Positions 13,601 through 24,553 of a DNA stretch of 60,000 nucleotides are shown in pieces. Location: contig NW_019091398.1 in NCBI RefSeq assembly GCF_001949145.1, positions 962,836 to 1,022,835 of the forward strand, given 5' to 3'. Position 1 is the first letter of the stretch; every line of letters starts with the position of its first letter. Source of the DNA: Acanthaster planci. Lineage: Eukaryota; Echinodermata; Asteroidea; Valvatida; Acanthasteridae. The translations under genes and the position numbers were made by a program. The notes beneath the pieces were generated by a model that was given only the letters and a program-made list of their open reading frames with translations, had not been told where the DNA came from and ran no database searches.

Positions 13601-15520
13601 GTGTCCACAAGCTTTCTGTCTCACGTGGGATGTTGGCCCACTCGGCTAGGTCAGGTTGGATGGTCTCCTGGCCATCACGCTGGTCTTCAGCTCCTCCCAA
13701 AGATTGTCTGTTGCATTTAGGTCAGGACTTTGGTTTGGCTATTCCAGTACATGAACACCATTGTCCTTGAACCACTGCTTTACTACCTTGACGGTGTTAT
13801 TGGGGTCCGATGTCCTACTGGTACGTCCAGTCTGGTCCAAGCTGGAGTTTCTCTGCCGACGCTTTCACATTGTTATCAAGGATCTTGATATAATCCTCCT
13901 TTTTCATAATGCCCTGTTATCTTAATGAGGTTTCCAGTGCCACTAGCAAAGAAGCAACTCCATAGCATTATGGTGCCACCACCATGCTTTACGGTTGGGA
14001 CTGTGTTCTTCGGCTTGTATGCTTCTCCTTGCTTCCTCTAGACGTAGGCAATATCCATGTGGCCAAACAACTTCATCTTTGCCTCATCAGACCACTGGAC
14101 CGATGACCAAAAGGTAGGATCTTGGTTTTGATGTGCTCTGGCAAGTGCCAGACGAGCCTCCTTATCAGTTTCTTCCTGAGTAGTGGTGTCTTCCTGGGCC
14201 TGTGTCCAAGGAGACCTTCTTTGTGCAATACTCACTGGATGGTTGCCAGTGACACCTTCGTCCCTGCCTTGTCAAGGGTATCATTTAGGGCCTTGATTTT
14301 GATCCGTGGGTTGTTGTTGGTCTCCCGACAGATTTTTCTGGCGAGTCTAGGAGATACTTTGCCCTTCCTGCCACACCCATCACGGTTTTTTCACTGTGTT
14401 GAACCTCATATGCTTCCTGATGATACTCTGAACTGTTGCAACAGGGACCTCATATTGATTGGAAACTGCCTTGTACCCTTTGCCTTCTTTATGGGCATTC
14501 ACGATACACTGGCGTATATCCTAATCGAGTTCCTACTTCTTGGCCGAGGTGACGAGTAACTGAGAATGATCTGAAAACCTGTCTTATTTTTACCTTCTTT
14601 TTTTGGGGGGGGGGTGGCATTTCATCAGCACAGCACAAAGTCATTAAAACAAGGTATTTATTCTATTGAAATATTTTTAGATTGCTTCAGGCCAAAGATT
14701 CTTGCAGTCATAGAAAGTGAAAAAAAGCAGTATGAATGAAAGGACATTTTTTTCTTGGGATTTTGTCGGGGTATGAATAATTTTGACCAGGAGCAAAAAA
14801 GAAACCCGGGACGTATCTATTATTATGCAAATGAAGTTTAGCCAACTCATATGTGGCTTTGTGTATTGCAACAAATATACAAAAGATATAGCGGAAGTAC
14901 CAACATAGGCCTAATAGCTTCTACAAATGAAGAATTTAGAAAGGTATGTTATTTTCCAAAGGGTATGGATAATGGAGCACAACTGTATCTGTTTTAACCA
15001 TTGAGAGGAATCCCATTAGAAGCAACACGTGGGTTTTTTGTATGCCGAAAATCAACTCAGAAATTGAACCTCCTACACCTGAATTGATATTGATGGCAAA
15101 GTACCGAGGGGGTTCTTATTTACACGGGGAGCGGTGAGAATTGATTGTTGTGAAGTGTTGTTGTTCCCTCGGAGGAAGCGAATACTTGAGTAACAGTGCC
15201 TCTTCAAAAATGGAGGATGACGTGTGACAGCATATTTCGCTATAACGTGCCTTTAATATATCTTGCTGCTTGAGGTTTGGGGAGGGTTTGTAAAAAATAC
15301 CCACCCAGATTGAATTGAAGAAATAAACCCAGGTGATACTTAGTGCGCAGTTCTTGGATGAGGCAAACATGCCAACCACGCCGATGCTAAGAGCCAAAAT
15401 GAGCTGCAGGATTCCCGCCACGTAGATCGGCTTGACCAGTGAGCTTCGGGGAGGGAATGACGTAGTGGTGCTAGTGGCGTCTCCTTGCTGTGATTGGTCC
15501 GTCTCCCCCGGACCCGCCAT
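10621..15520 (-). CDS. MS4A/CD20-like four-transmembrane protein with PPxY tail (gene A, 6 exons)
   Basis: Exons in coding order: 15305-15520, 12504-12584, 12167-12274, 11463-11585, 11137-11215, 10621-10760 (747 bp, 248 residues). All introns are GT-AG with phases 0,0,0,0,1 and the frame stays open to TAA. Residues about 33-53, 61-81, 105-127 and 142-164 are hydrophobic. The first two are separated by a short loop with Cys58, and TM2 is split by intron 1 right after a Trp, matching the layout of the MS4A/TMEM176-type tetraspan family. Both ends should face the cytosol. The tail contains LPPSYADV (PPSY 217-220), a predicted ligand for WW domains of Nedd4-type E3 ligases. Its paralogue is gene B at 17.5-23.4 kb, with the same intron phases and an identical 108-bp third exon length. 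Family name is by topology and motif, not a search; specific function unknown. Confidence 0.8.
12065..12160 (+). repeat. Degenerate GGTGA-type simple repeat
   Basis: Runs of GGTGA/GTGAT words (for example GGTGAAGAGGTGATAAGG) with interruptions, immediately downstream of the third exon of gene A in its intron 3. Confidence 0.5.
13313..14985 (-). mobile_element. Tc1-like DNA transposon with long inverted repeats, inactive
   Basis: A 1673-bp element flanked by TA on both sides (13311-13312 and 14986-14987), the target-site signature of Tc1/mariner insertion. Both ends start with CAGTTGT and carry inverted repeats of roughly 230 bp (13313-13540 against 14760-14985) that match closely, including the blocks CCCTTTGGAAAATAACATAC and GAGTTGGCTAAACTTCATTT. 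It lies in the first intron of MS4A-like gene A. Long repeats of this kind resemble the IR/DR arrangement of several Tc1 families. Confidence 0.9.
13590..14560 (-). pseudogene. Tc1-like DDE transposase, degenerate
   Basis: Minus-strand fragments read [12 protein letters not shown], then [14 protein letters not shown], then [14 protein letters not shown]-type sequence and [10 protein letters not shown]. These are the catalytic-core landmarks of Tc1 transposases (first Asp in S-D-E, G-G-G-x-x-M-x-W, W-P-x-Q-S-P-D-L-N, N-L-W-x-x-L-K). In-frame stops (for example after DIAYV) and frameshifts break the protein, and the second catalytic Asp block is not readable. Not capable of making a transposase. 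Confidence 0.85.
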
Positions 15521-17530
15521 CTTGATTGAAGATTCTACAATATCTACCAAGTAACACCATATAATCACAGGCATTTTCAAGAATAAAATCCAAGACTTGT
15601 TGTTCTTTTTTCTGGGCGGGGCTAGTTTTTCAAAATAGGAGTTTGTTTCCTTTAGCACCATGCAAAATTTCGAATGTACCTCTGAATGTTAAGTAGAGGT
15701 TGCTATTAGTCCAAAAGTCAACGTTGCCTTAATGACTGAGGACGACCCTGACACATCGGGGTGAAAAGTGTATTGGTGCATAAATCAGTGTGCGGAAGAT
15801 GTAAATAACCCTAATATAGACCAATCTTCGTGTATTGCCATGGCCGGTTTAATTACCCAATCTTTGGACTTTACCTCCTCTTGAAAAATGGCAACTGTGA
15901 AGTTTATGCAACCTTACCATGGATCAAATGCTCAATCTTCGATAGAAATTCTATTTTATTGAAATCCCCCGATTTCAATATGATTTTACATACACCCTAG
16001 TGGGTTAGGGTTGATGAAGGATTTATTTTTTTAACCCTCTCACATTTTGGCATTCGGTTACACGTTACACTTAGGTTTACGGCAAAGTAAAATTTGCAGC
16101 TCAAAATCTGTTCTCACTGGCTTTTTCATCCTCGTTAACTGCCATAATTACTTAGTTCCAGTGTTGTCATCTTAGTTGTTCCTTTGTCAAGGTTGTTATC
16201 GTCGTATTCACCATCAACCCAACATGTCACCGTTATTTTGATTACACCACTGCCACCACACCACTCTCCTGCATCAACACCTGCATATTACCATTATTGA
16301 CATTCCAACAATCACACACCATCATCACATCCTCATTATCGCCTATATGATCGTTAAAGTTACCACCACAATTATAAACCACCCGCTGAATCCTTCTTCA
16401 GTTCACTCCCGAAAATAGCCATCCTCATCCTCGCTACAACCAGCAGTTACATATACCATCATGTTCCACTGATAAAGCTTTCTCAATGGTCACGAAAAAC
16501 TTCTGAACACTCACCTGAGGAAACAAAACTGCTTTCAACAGAATGTCAACGACTGTTAAGTTATCCCACAGCTGTCGTATTGTTATCTGCACTGCAAGCA
16601 GACTTCAACTATCGTGCTTCTCTGCGTCCAGTGCTACTCATTCTTAAAACAGGAAAGGGCTTCACATCCTTAGTATCTTTCGCAACACTGAAATTCTGAA
16701 TGTATGAAATGGCCTCGCTGAATAACAACCTTTCCAATGCCTTGCACTCTCCTGAACCGGTTCCCGTTGTGAGATAATGTAATAATTTCCAAAGTTAGTT
16801 AATCATTAGCTCAGTGGGTCTAAAGTACGCCGTGCCCTCGCGGTAAGTCATTTAGTATACGTCAGTCTTGTTAAGCAAAGAATTCAGGACTATTCAGTCG
16901 TTTTTTACTTATCTCTAATACTGTAGTTTTTATTTAGGCTACTACCTAAACTACAACAGGGGGATGACCCCAGAAGCACTCAGATAGCGTCTGTGTGCTT
17001 GTCAAATTTAAGAAATTGAACAGTTTGGCTATCATTAGTTGGGCCAACACCATGCACGGAAGCACAGCGAATGACATCATTTGCAGATCAATAAGTTGAC
17101 ATTGCTCATCCTGAAGAAACCCCACACATTTACAGTATAACATTATAGGCAAATTAACCTGATGGGGCAAGCACATCACGTCTGTAGTTAGGGATTTAAT
17201 TTGAATTACGGCATTTGTCAACATCATGAATATTTGTTTGTTTTATAAAGTATATTACTATTTTTAGTTACTTGTTTTGGTTATAAACGTCCGTTACACG
17301 AACGAAAACCTACTTAATTAGTTCTGGAATACAATCATTTTTTCCTTTGAGGTAAATTTATACTTTTTAGAGCTTGACACTTATAAATACTCCTCAGAGG
17401 TATTCAATAATTTTCATGGCGTCTATCTTTTGAAAACTAGATCTAACCAAGAAAGTGTAGAAATTAATTAACTCAAAATGTGAAGTTTTGTCGGGTTAGT
17501 CTGGACGGGTGTTAACTGTAGCACAACCGC
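15521..17530. other. Intergenic region between the two MS4A-like genes
   Basis: Contains the presumed promoter of gene A (upstream of 15520 on the minus strand) and 3' flank of gene B. A stretch at about 16190-16440 is rich in ACC/ATC trinucleotides, a decayed microsatellite. No other gene seen. Confidence 0.4.
16190..16440 (+). repeat. Degenerate ACC/ATC trinucleotide repeat
   Basis: Dense CACCA/CATCA words with many interruptions (for example ACCACTGCCACCACACCACT). It is non-coding: it lies between two genes and has no open frame of note. Confidence 0.55.
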
Positions 17531-20500
17531 CTATTGTGAACTCTGGCCGTCTTCTCGCAGGAGTTCCCCTATGTGGGTATCACAAATGTTGGGTGTGAAT
17601 GGTTCAACTTCCACCACAGCGACCACTCCATTTTGCGCTCTTTGGTGAGTGCTCCGCGTGCTCGGTGTATCGGTGGCCTGATCAACACTAACTGTGGTCG
17701 TGACCTGCGGACTTTGCCCGTTCTCGGACTCGCGAGCCTGGCTGTCTGCAGCAATGCTAACCGCTGTGTGCTCTTGACGCTCCTCGCTCGTGGGTGTGTA
17801 TGAGATCTGGATTTGCAAAGAGTTTGGTGTCCAGGCACTTGATGTTACCTCACTGTATGAGGGCGGTTGGTCGGCGTAAGGTGGCACTGGTGGAAAGTTC
17901 CCGTTCGCGAATCGGATATCGTAGGACTGTGGTGCCGTTGAATTAACATACGCTGTATATAGGGACATTCAACATGCTTTGTGAGAAAGTGCACTTCTAA
18001 AAGCGATCGTTTTATAGAAAGAGACAGTGTTTATTGTGAAATTTTGAGCTTGCCCTAGTGTAAACAGTTTATTCACTCACCATAGCTAGGGGGCGCCATC
18101 ACTGTACTTGGTGTCTGCGGCACATCAATATCAATGTTCATTCCAGCTACCTCTATCTCCCGAGGGTTTTCCTATGAACAAGTGACATAAAAGTATATTT
18201 ATCCCAGTGATTGTTTCAATCTGCTTAGGTGATGAGGAAAACATGTTATTGTGCTCCTCTAGGAATCTTTTATCAAACATGCTTCATTTCAAATTGTCTC
18301 GGGAAAAAGGGAATATGGGATGTAAGCCATTCTTTAAAATCGGCCTCACAACTTTGGAAGACTTTCTTTACAAATCTTTTTGTCCTCTGCAGTTAATCTT
18401 TTGAACAATCTGGTCCTCATAAGCGAGCGTTGGCTTAGGTTAACGTACAGTGTTACAGAAAATAAAACTCTATGCCCCATCCTCTTTAGCAAGTCCATTG
18501 TATTACAGAAAATGGGCCTCTATGCCTCATCCTCTGAAGCAAGTCGATTGTGGGGAGTAAAGGTACCTTTTCAAGCACTGACTTTTTGATAATTCTAACT
18601 TCCCTGTTCCAATGAAGAAGTCCACAGTACTCACTGTATTGGGCCGACTGTTGCGCCTCGGCGCTAAGTTATTCCCGCTGCAGCACACCTTACTGGCAAA
18701 TGCGAGGCATCGAACGGACAGAAACACCTGTACTATCCCCAAGGTGGCCAAGGTTATATCTACGGCCGCCCTTGCCGCTAGAGGCGACTGTGGACAGCAA
18801 TTTAGAAAGGGGATATTGCATTAAGAAAAGATAATTTATTCACTACCTCACTTGACTTGAACAAATCTGAGCTTTCATTTTGTCACAATACCTCCATATT
18901 GCTTATAAAGTACAAATTTATACAGAAGGCTATCAGCTGAGATACACGTTTGCTTTTCAGCACAAGGGGTAATTTTGCAGAATTAATGATATGAAGTTTA
19001 ACTCATGCAACAAAACTTCAGTCGGACGTAACCTCGGGCAGTGCGAGCTATTTCGCTACGACTTCCCGCTCTTCATGTAGATAGACGTGCCAAGCCACGT
19101 TCAATTAAGTCGGGCACAGGTAAACATACGCTGATTGTCCACACTTTTCGCTTGATATAATCAAACACTAACCTCGCTATCAGTAGTTTCCTCTTCTTCA
19201 GCCGCTGCAGTTGAAAACAGCACCGTCATGTTGATTGAATACATAATACCAATAACGCAGAATACAAGATGGCCGCCAGTCTACAGGGACATAAAAGCAC
19301 ACCGTGTTTTCCGTGAGTGAATTAATTTTGTGTGAGGATCATCACGCTACCGTTAGAGGATATGCCGCTGTTGCTGGTGAGAAGGCAGGATGTGCATTAA
19401 CAAGTGGAATAGTAAAAATCAGATTGTGTATTAACCGATGGAATAACAGTGGAAGAAAACTGAAGAAGTTGCGTATTTAAGAGGCTGACTTAAACCCTGG
19501 TCATGTCTGCGCAAAGACTGGACCCAGATTTCATTTAAGCACCTATTTTGAAGCGATAAACTAATTTTTCATACAAGGGAAATCTGCAAACATACGTCCT
19601 TTATCCCAATCACCTCTCATAACATAGAGGTGCCCCCAATCAGACTGCCCACTGCCATTAAAAGACGCAACTTTTACGGGGAAAAGCCCCCATTCGGAAC
19701 GGGTCGAAAGAAACACGGTATTACCTAATCCAGAATGCGTTGAAGTGAACTTTTTTCCTCAAATAAAATAATATAAAATTCAGGGCTACAAATGAAGGCA
19801 ATAATAAAATAACTTTTTTAATTGAAATTTTCCAACCATCGGCGTAAGTCCCAGGGACATGGGGGGGTATACTGTGCATCCCCACACGTATTGAGGTGGG
19901 GGGTGGGCTATTGGATCCTCTCCCCTTTTGTAGTGAGCAAAAAATGAAAACGGATCATAATAAATTTTTCAGACTTCCATCGACTAAAATACGTTCAGTA
20001 TTGCTCAATAAAGGGAAAACAAGTTATTATGCCATAAATATGCCCTTTTGAATGTATATTACAGATGGACATCAATATCATGAACATCGACCCCCATATC
20101 GAGTCAATGGTGTCAGCCCCCCCCCCTTCAAATTCTCATGGACGGGCAAGTCATTCCCTCCCCCAACCTTCCCCACCTCCATCCCCCCAATTTCTGGCAC
20201 TAATTTACGCCTGATTGACATATTTCGTGTTTCCAACAGGAAATAACCTGAAAGAAAAAAGATATTGAAAGGAGAAAACCTCACATCTTGGTTTCTAACC
20301 AAGAAAATCAGCAACACGTAATCCTTTTCCGTACATACTACGCTACAGAAGCCGGCTCGATCGAATTCTCCTTTCGACCTCTTTTGTGCCCATGACCGTA
20401 CATACTGACGCTGAAATCGTGTAATTCAGGGAATTTCATAATATATTTCGGCCGGGTTCCAAACAAGGACATTTCTCGGTGAAAAGCCTCGTTTATTATC

Positions 20501-23420
20501 TGTGGTGGGTAGTCTGATCAGGTGCGATATGTGAGACTAAAAAAGGTGCCTGATCACCCAGAAAAATAAACACACTTTGTATTCAAGTGGAAGTCAGAAA
20601 GGTCCCTCAGTTCAAGTAAAGTTGATTTGAGCCATAAGAAAATTAATTTTTAATAACGAGTATTGCCCATATGAAAACGTTTTTAAAAAATCCACAAATT
20701 AAGCAGTGGGGTGACAGATTTTAAAACGCCGATGTAAATAGTAAGCGAAAGGAATGTGGAAAACAAAGCCGTCTTACATCTCTGAAAGAATGGGGTATGT
20801 CTGAACATGGGGGAAGGACACAGAAGGAGTTTGAACAGCCCGGGCTATAACCTTTGGCCGATTACCACTTTCTGGCATTCCCAGTATGTCCATAGCCAGA
20901 GCGCAGCGCACGCCTGCTACCCACCACCTGTTTTGCAACCATAAGCCCCCTTTGTACCCAATGATCGTCGCCGCAATTTTTCGTTGGTAATCTGCATCCC
21001 AAAATGTTGTGTACTACAGTATAGGAAGCTGAATATTCATGCCATCGTTGGTGCTTGATATGATCCGACAACATCATTAAATGTAGTCCTTGCGCAGTTG
21101 CTTTTATTAGGCTGTGTATCCGAAGTGTTCATGTGCAGTTGTTGCCCTTATCGAACGCTTTCTTGTGGACTTCTTTTTGGAATAAATAGCCAAACTGTTT
21201 GTGAGATTTTGTGTTTTGTTTGAATAATGTTTATTATGGCATTTGCACAAAGGCGTATTTTATGAGATTTCACGATCACTCCCTGTGATGAAATAGCGCA
21301 TTTTGTTCCCAATGAACTGATCTTTCCAGAAGTAGTGAACATTTTGTTGGCCAGTCTTAGCCAAATTCGTACCTTGTCTTTGAACACTGATGTATTGGAT
21401 GGAGGAGACTAGAATTACAAATTTTGCATGGATAATGAAAGAGTGTGTCAAAAGTTTATTTATGATGGCAAAAGTAGGTCTAATATGAGGAATTTTTCTC
21501 TCTCTATTTGCTGGTCACATCGATAGTTTGTATTTAATTGCAACCAAAAAACTACAAGTATTGCCAGGATATTACTGGCCCCGCTTGTCCAGGTAAGATG
21601 CAGGCAGCAATAAGGCATTTTGGGAATGTTTTCTATTTTTCGTCAAGTGCGGCGGCGACCATCATTAGACGCTTTGAAGTGCGTGAGTTACAACTCCTGT
21701 CGTGTCCTTCTTCCATGGTTTGAAGGAGTATGAATTTCATAGAAGTGTCTTACCAGACAATTGTTATTTGTGTTACGAGAGGCAGAGATTCCGAGAAGTC
21801 CGCACAGGAAGAACTGAAAAAAAAAGAAAATGGAGCAATAGTTTCAAAGACGAACACCGGCAACCATGAACTTCCGCCTTTTAAAAAGTTTATGCTCACT
21901 CTAATGAAGTGGATGCTAGGACGTGATTGGTCGATTCGTTGGCGACTGTTACATAGGCTGCAACGTTAAAGTCGAGGAAGTATATACCCAGTTCATGTTT
22001 AGATTTATCCTTACACTTTTTCTTATTCCAATAACTTCTCATTATGTATTCGTCCAATCACTGGCAACTATGAACTTCCGCCTTTTTCAAAGTTTATGCT
22101 CACTCTAATGAAGTGGATGCTAGGACGTGATTGGTCGATTCGTATGCAACTGTTACATAGGCTGGAACGTTAAAGTCAAGGAAGTATATACTCAGTTCAT
22201 GTTAAGATTTATCTTTAAACTCCTTCTTATTCCAATAACTTCTCATCATTTATTCGACCAATCAATTATGCAGATTACAATGTTGTAACGAGTCACCAAA
22301 TGTGGTGACTTGAGTTGAGTCGAGTGGAGTCACTTTGTGTAGTCAAGTTGAGTCGACTAAAGTACTGAGCTCGAGACAATTTGAAAAATACAATAAAAGC
22401 AAAACTACATGTAAGTCATTTTTAGTATTTATCTTCATTTAGACATACTTTAATTTTTTGAAACTGGAGTCTTACAAGCTTGTGCTCGATTCGAGCCTCC
22501 ATAAGAGATTCGAATCGAGTTGAGTCATTTAGTCGCAGAGACTCAAGTCCAGTCGAGTCGCCAAAAATTGTGCGAGTCGGACACAATTCTAGTCATTGAC
22601 TCAAATCATTTCACCTATTAATTCACTTAATTTAACTAATTCCAGTAAATGCTCACATGCTTGCTATCACCTGGACAACTTTAAAATCAAAGCTAACTCT
22701 TCGCTTTTCTAATTGTTTAATGTTGCAGAGTATCTGATGTGCTTGTAGTCTTGTATCCATTTAACTTGTGGCCTTTAGCCTTTAGGTTGACGAGAAATCG
22801 CCGCAAGCCGCTGTTTCCTATTTGGTAAATCGAATGAAATTGTATCAAGAACACACTGAAATGTAACAACATAGACTGTTTTTCTCGTTGTGTACTTAGC
22901 AATTTCATGTGAATGTATAAGTAAGATACGGGCCATTCCTTTGCTAGCCGTTGCCGTTGTCAAGGGGAGCATCTTGCTGATGCTGTTCCCTTTTTTCACA
23001 TTAATTTAAACATTAAACAGTCGATCGTCATCGTTTGCCGGGCCATCTAGCCTGTTTTATTGACTCCTATGGCACTTAGGATCACACAACACACATTTTC
23101 AAAGTGGGAATTCACTTGTTTTGAGAGTGGTGTAATTAATTTTAGAGAAATTAAATCGCCAACATAAAGTAGAGTACACTCCAACACATTACGGCTTTAT
23201 AAAAACAAAATGTGTTAACCTAAGTTTCGCTCCGACGCTACAAATTAAATCCTAATTAACTCACCCAAGCCCCAGACCACAGAGGCACAGCGCTATCACT
23301 GAACTTACAATCCAACGTTAGGGCAGTAATTCCTAGTGCAGTAACTGTCAGTGCCACGAAGGCCTGAGCTATGGACCAGTATAAATACGCCTTTTGGATC
23401 ATTCTGGAGCCCGATACCAT
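17531..23420 (-). CDS. MS4A/CD20-like four-transmembrane protein with two PPxY motifs (gene B, 6 exons)
   Basis: Exons in coding order: 23265-23420, 21754-21813, 19173-19280, 18635-18787, 18081-18171, 17531-17952 (990 bp, 329 residues), GT-AG introns, phases 0,0,0,0,1, frame open to TAG. TM1 is about residues 11-34. TM2 (43-62) spans the first intron at VPLWSGAW|FFLCGLLG, very like the P-x-W-x-G...F-x-x-x-G-x-L-G segment of MS4A proteins. TM3 is about 74-95, and TM4 (118-140) ends in ASKVCC, the Cys pair typical of the family. The long cytosolic tail has PPSY at 186-189 and 219-222 and an acidic, Ser/Thr-rich end. It is the tandem paralogue of gene A with the same exon plan, and its terminal exon is much longer (422 against 140 bp). 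PPxY motifs imply recruitment of Nedd4-family ligases or other WW proteins (inference). Intron 1 holds a 204-bp tandem repeat and a GAGTC-rich repeat; intron 2 holds a hAT-like MITE. Confidence 0.8.
19838..20214 (+). mobile_element. hAT-like non-autonomous element (MITE), copy 1
   Basis: Begins near ATCGGCGTAAG and ends near TTTACGCCTG, decayed versions of the CAGTGGCGTA terminus typical of hAT elements. Internal landmarks shared with the copy at 38.57-38.86 kb are AGAC TTCCA(T/A)CGACTAAAAT, GCCATAAATA, ACATCAATAT and a pyrimidine-rich CCCCCC-TTCAAATT block. It lies in intron 2 of MS4A-like gene B. No coding capacity. Confidence 0.6.
21859..22264 (+). repeat. Two-copy direct tandem repeat, 204-bp period
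   Basis: Unit 1 (21859-22062) and unit 2 (22063-22264) share long identical stretches such as ATGCTCACTCTAATGAAGTG and GGATGCTAGGACGTGATTGG, with scattered differences. The array begins only about 45 bp from exon 2 of gene B, inside its intron 1. Non-coding. Confidence 0.9.
22290..22610 (+). repeat. GAGTC/GAGTCGA-rich interspersed repeat
   Basis: More than ten GAGTC or GACTC pentamers occur in about 300 bp, arranged as two flanks (22295-22380 and 22480-22605) around an AT-rich middle with GCTCGAG/CTCGATTCGAG words. The two sides are partly inverted copies of each other, as in foldback or MITE-type elements. It lies in intron 1 of gene B. Confidence 0.6.
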
Positions 23421-24553
23421 TCCAGATTAATTCAAATGAAGGCCTGCAAATAAAGTAATATAAAAATACGTTTTCACATTTGACGGGTGCAGACAAACAT
23501 ACTTTTGTTATAGTATGACCTTTTTATGATGGCTTTCTTGTGACTAACTGAAAAAGTGAATGTCTAGTGAGCCCGTCACTCTTTTTCTTTTATGACACCA
23601 CTTTAATATAAATCACTTTACATAGCACTTAAATGCGATCAACCCCTATATAACATGTTACAAACCTTTATTATCCTTCCATCCCTCCAAATGAAGAGCA
23701 TGTTTATATGATGTGTTCCTCTGGACAAATTTGTAAAATTCAAAATTTGCGGTCGATCGTTACTTACAAGTATAGTTTGAAGTATACGTACCCGGCCATG
23801 AATATGAAAAGCTCTTTGAGGACTTATTTCCTTTATGCATGCAGTTCTGCAACACAGGATACGATAGGTACATATAGCGCTCTGTGTATTTTTGTGATAG
23901 AGAGGGCTTGATGACGCCATTGTATGAACTCTTACGTAACAGGTTTGCCTTTTGTGTATATCAACACAAATGGAAGTAAATCATTGACACTCTCACATGG
24001 CTTCAAGAAGAACAAATGACAATTGTAGGTGAAGAAACTGCTCTAAGAATTATGGAAATGTCAGCTGAAGTTGCATTTTGTGAAAACGGAAACTTGGCTT
24101 TAAGTTATTGTCTTTCCAAATATCATTGGCAATTTTACTGCTGAGCATGAAGTTTATGACTCCTTGAAATGTAATTCACGTTTACCCACCACCATCACCA
24201 TCACCACGATGATAATTTCAGACAAAATCATGTTTCTATTAACATGATATGAGCAAACTGTGTAAAACGTATTTTTTTTAATGGCTGTGATCATTTGAAA
24301 TGCTTCTCATGTTATCCGGTTGAAAATGGAAAAAATACAGGTTTAAAATGCGTTGAAATATTCAAGAATGCATTTTGGAAAGTTGGTCACAACTACAAAC
24401 AACTCATCAACTTCAGCAGTTTTGTACACACGCTAGCATCCACTGACGTGCATGTCATGAATATCATCCTTTTTGGTTATCGTGTACAAGAAAGCGACAA
24501 ACAATGACCTGACGACGCCCTCTAGGGGTAACAAAATGAAACAAAATCCTCAG
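23421..24553. other. 5' flank of gene B, no gene recognised
   Basis: AT-rich sequence with overlapping chance open frames. A short CACCATCACCATCACCAC run at about 24190 is a decayed trinucleotide repeat. Confidence 0.4.

Noticed and set aside
24186-24215. Run encoding His residues (CACCATCACCATCACCAC)
   Set aside because: Short decayed trinucleotide repeat in non-coding DNA; no surrounding open frame and no sign of a cloning tag.
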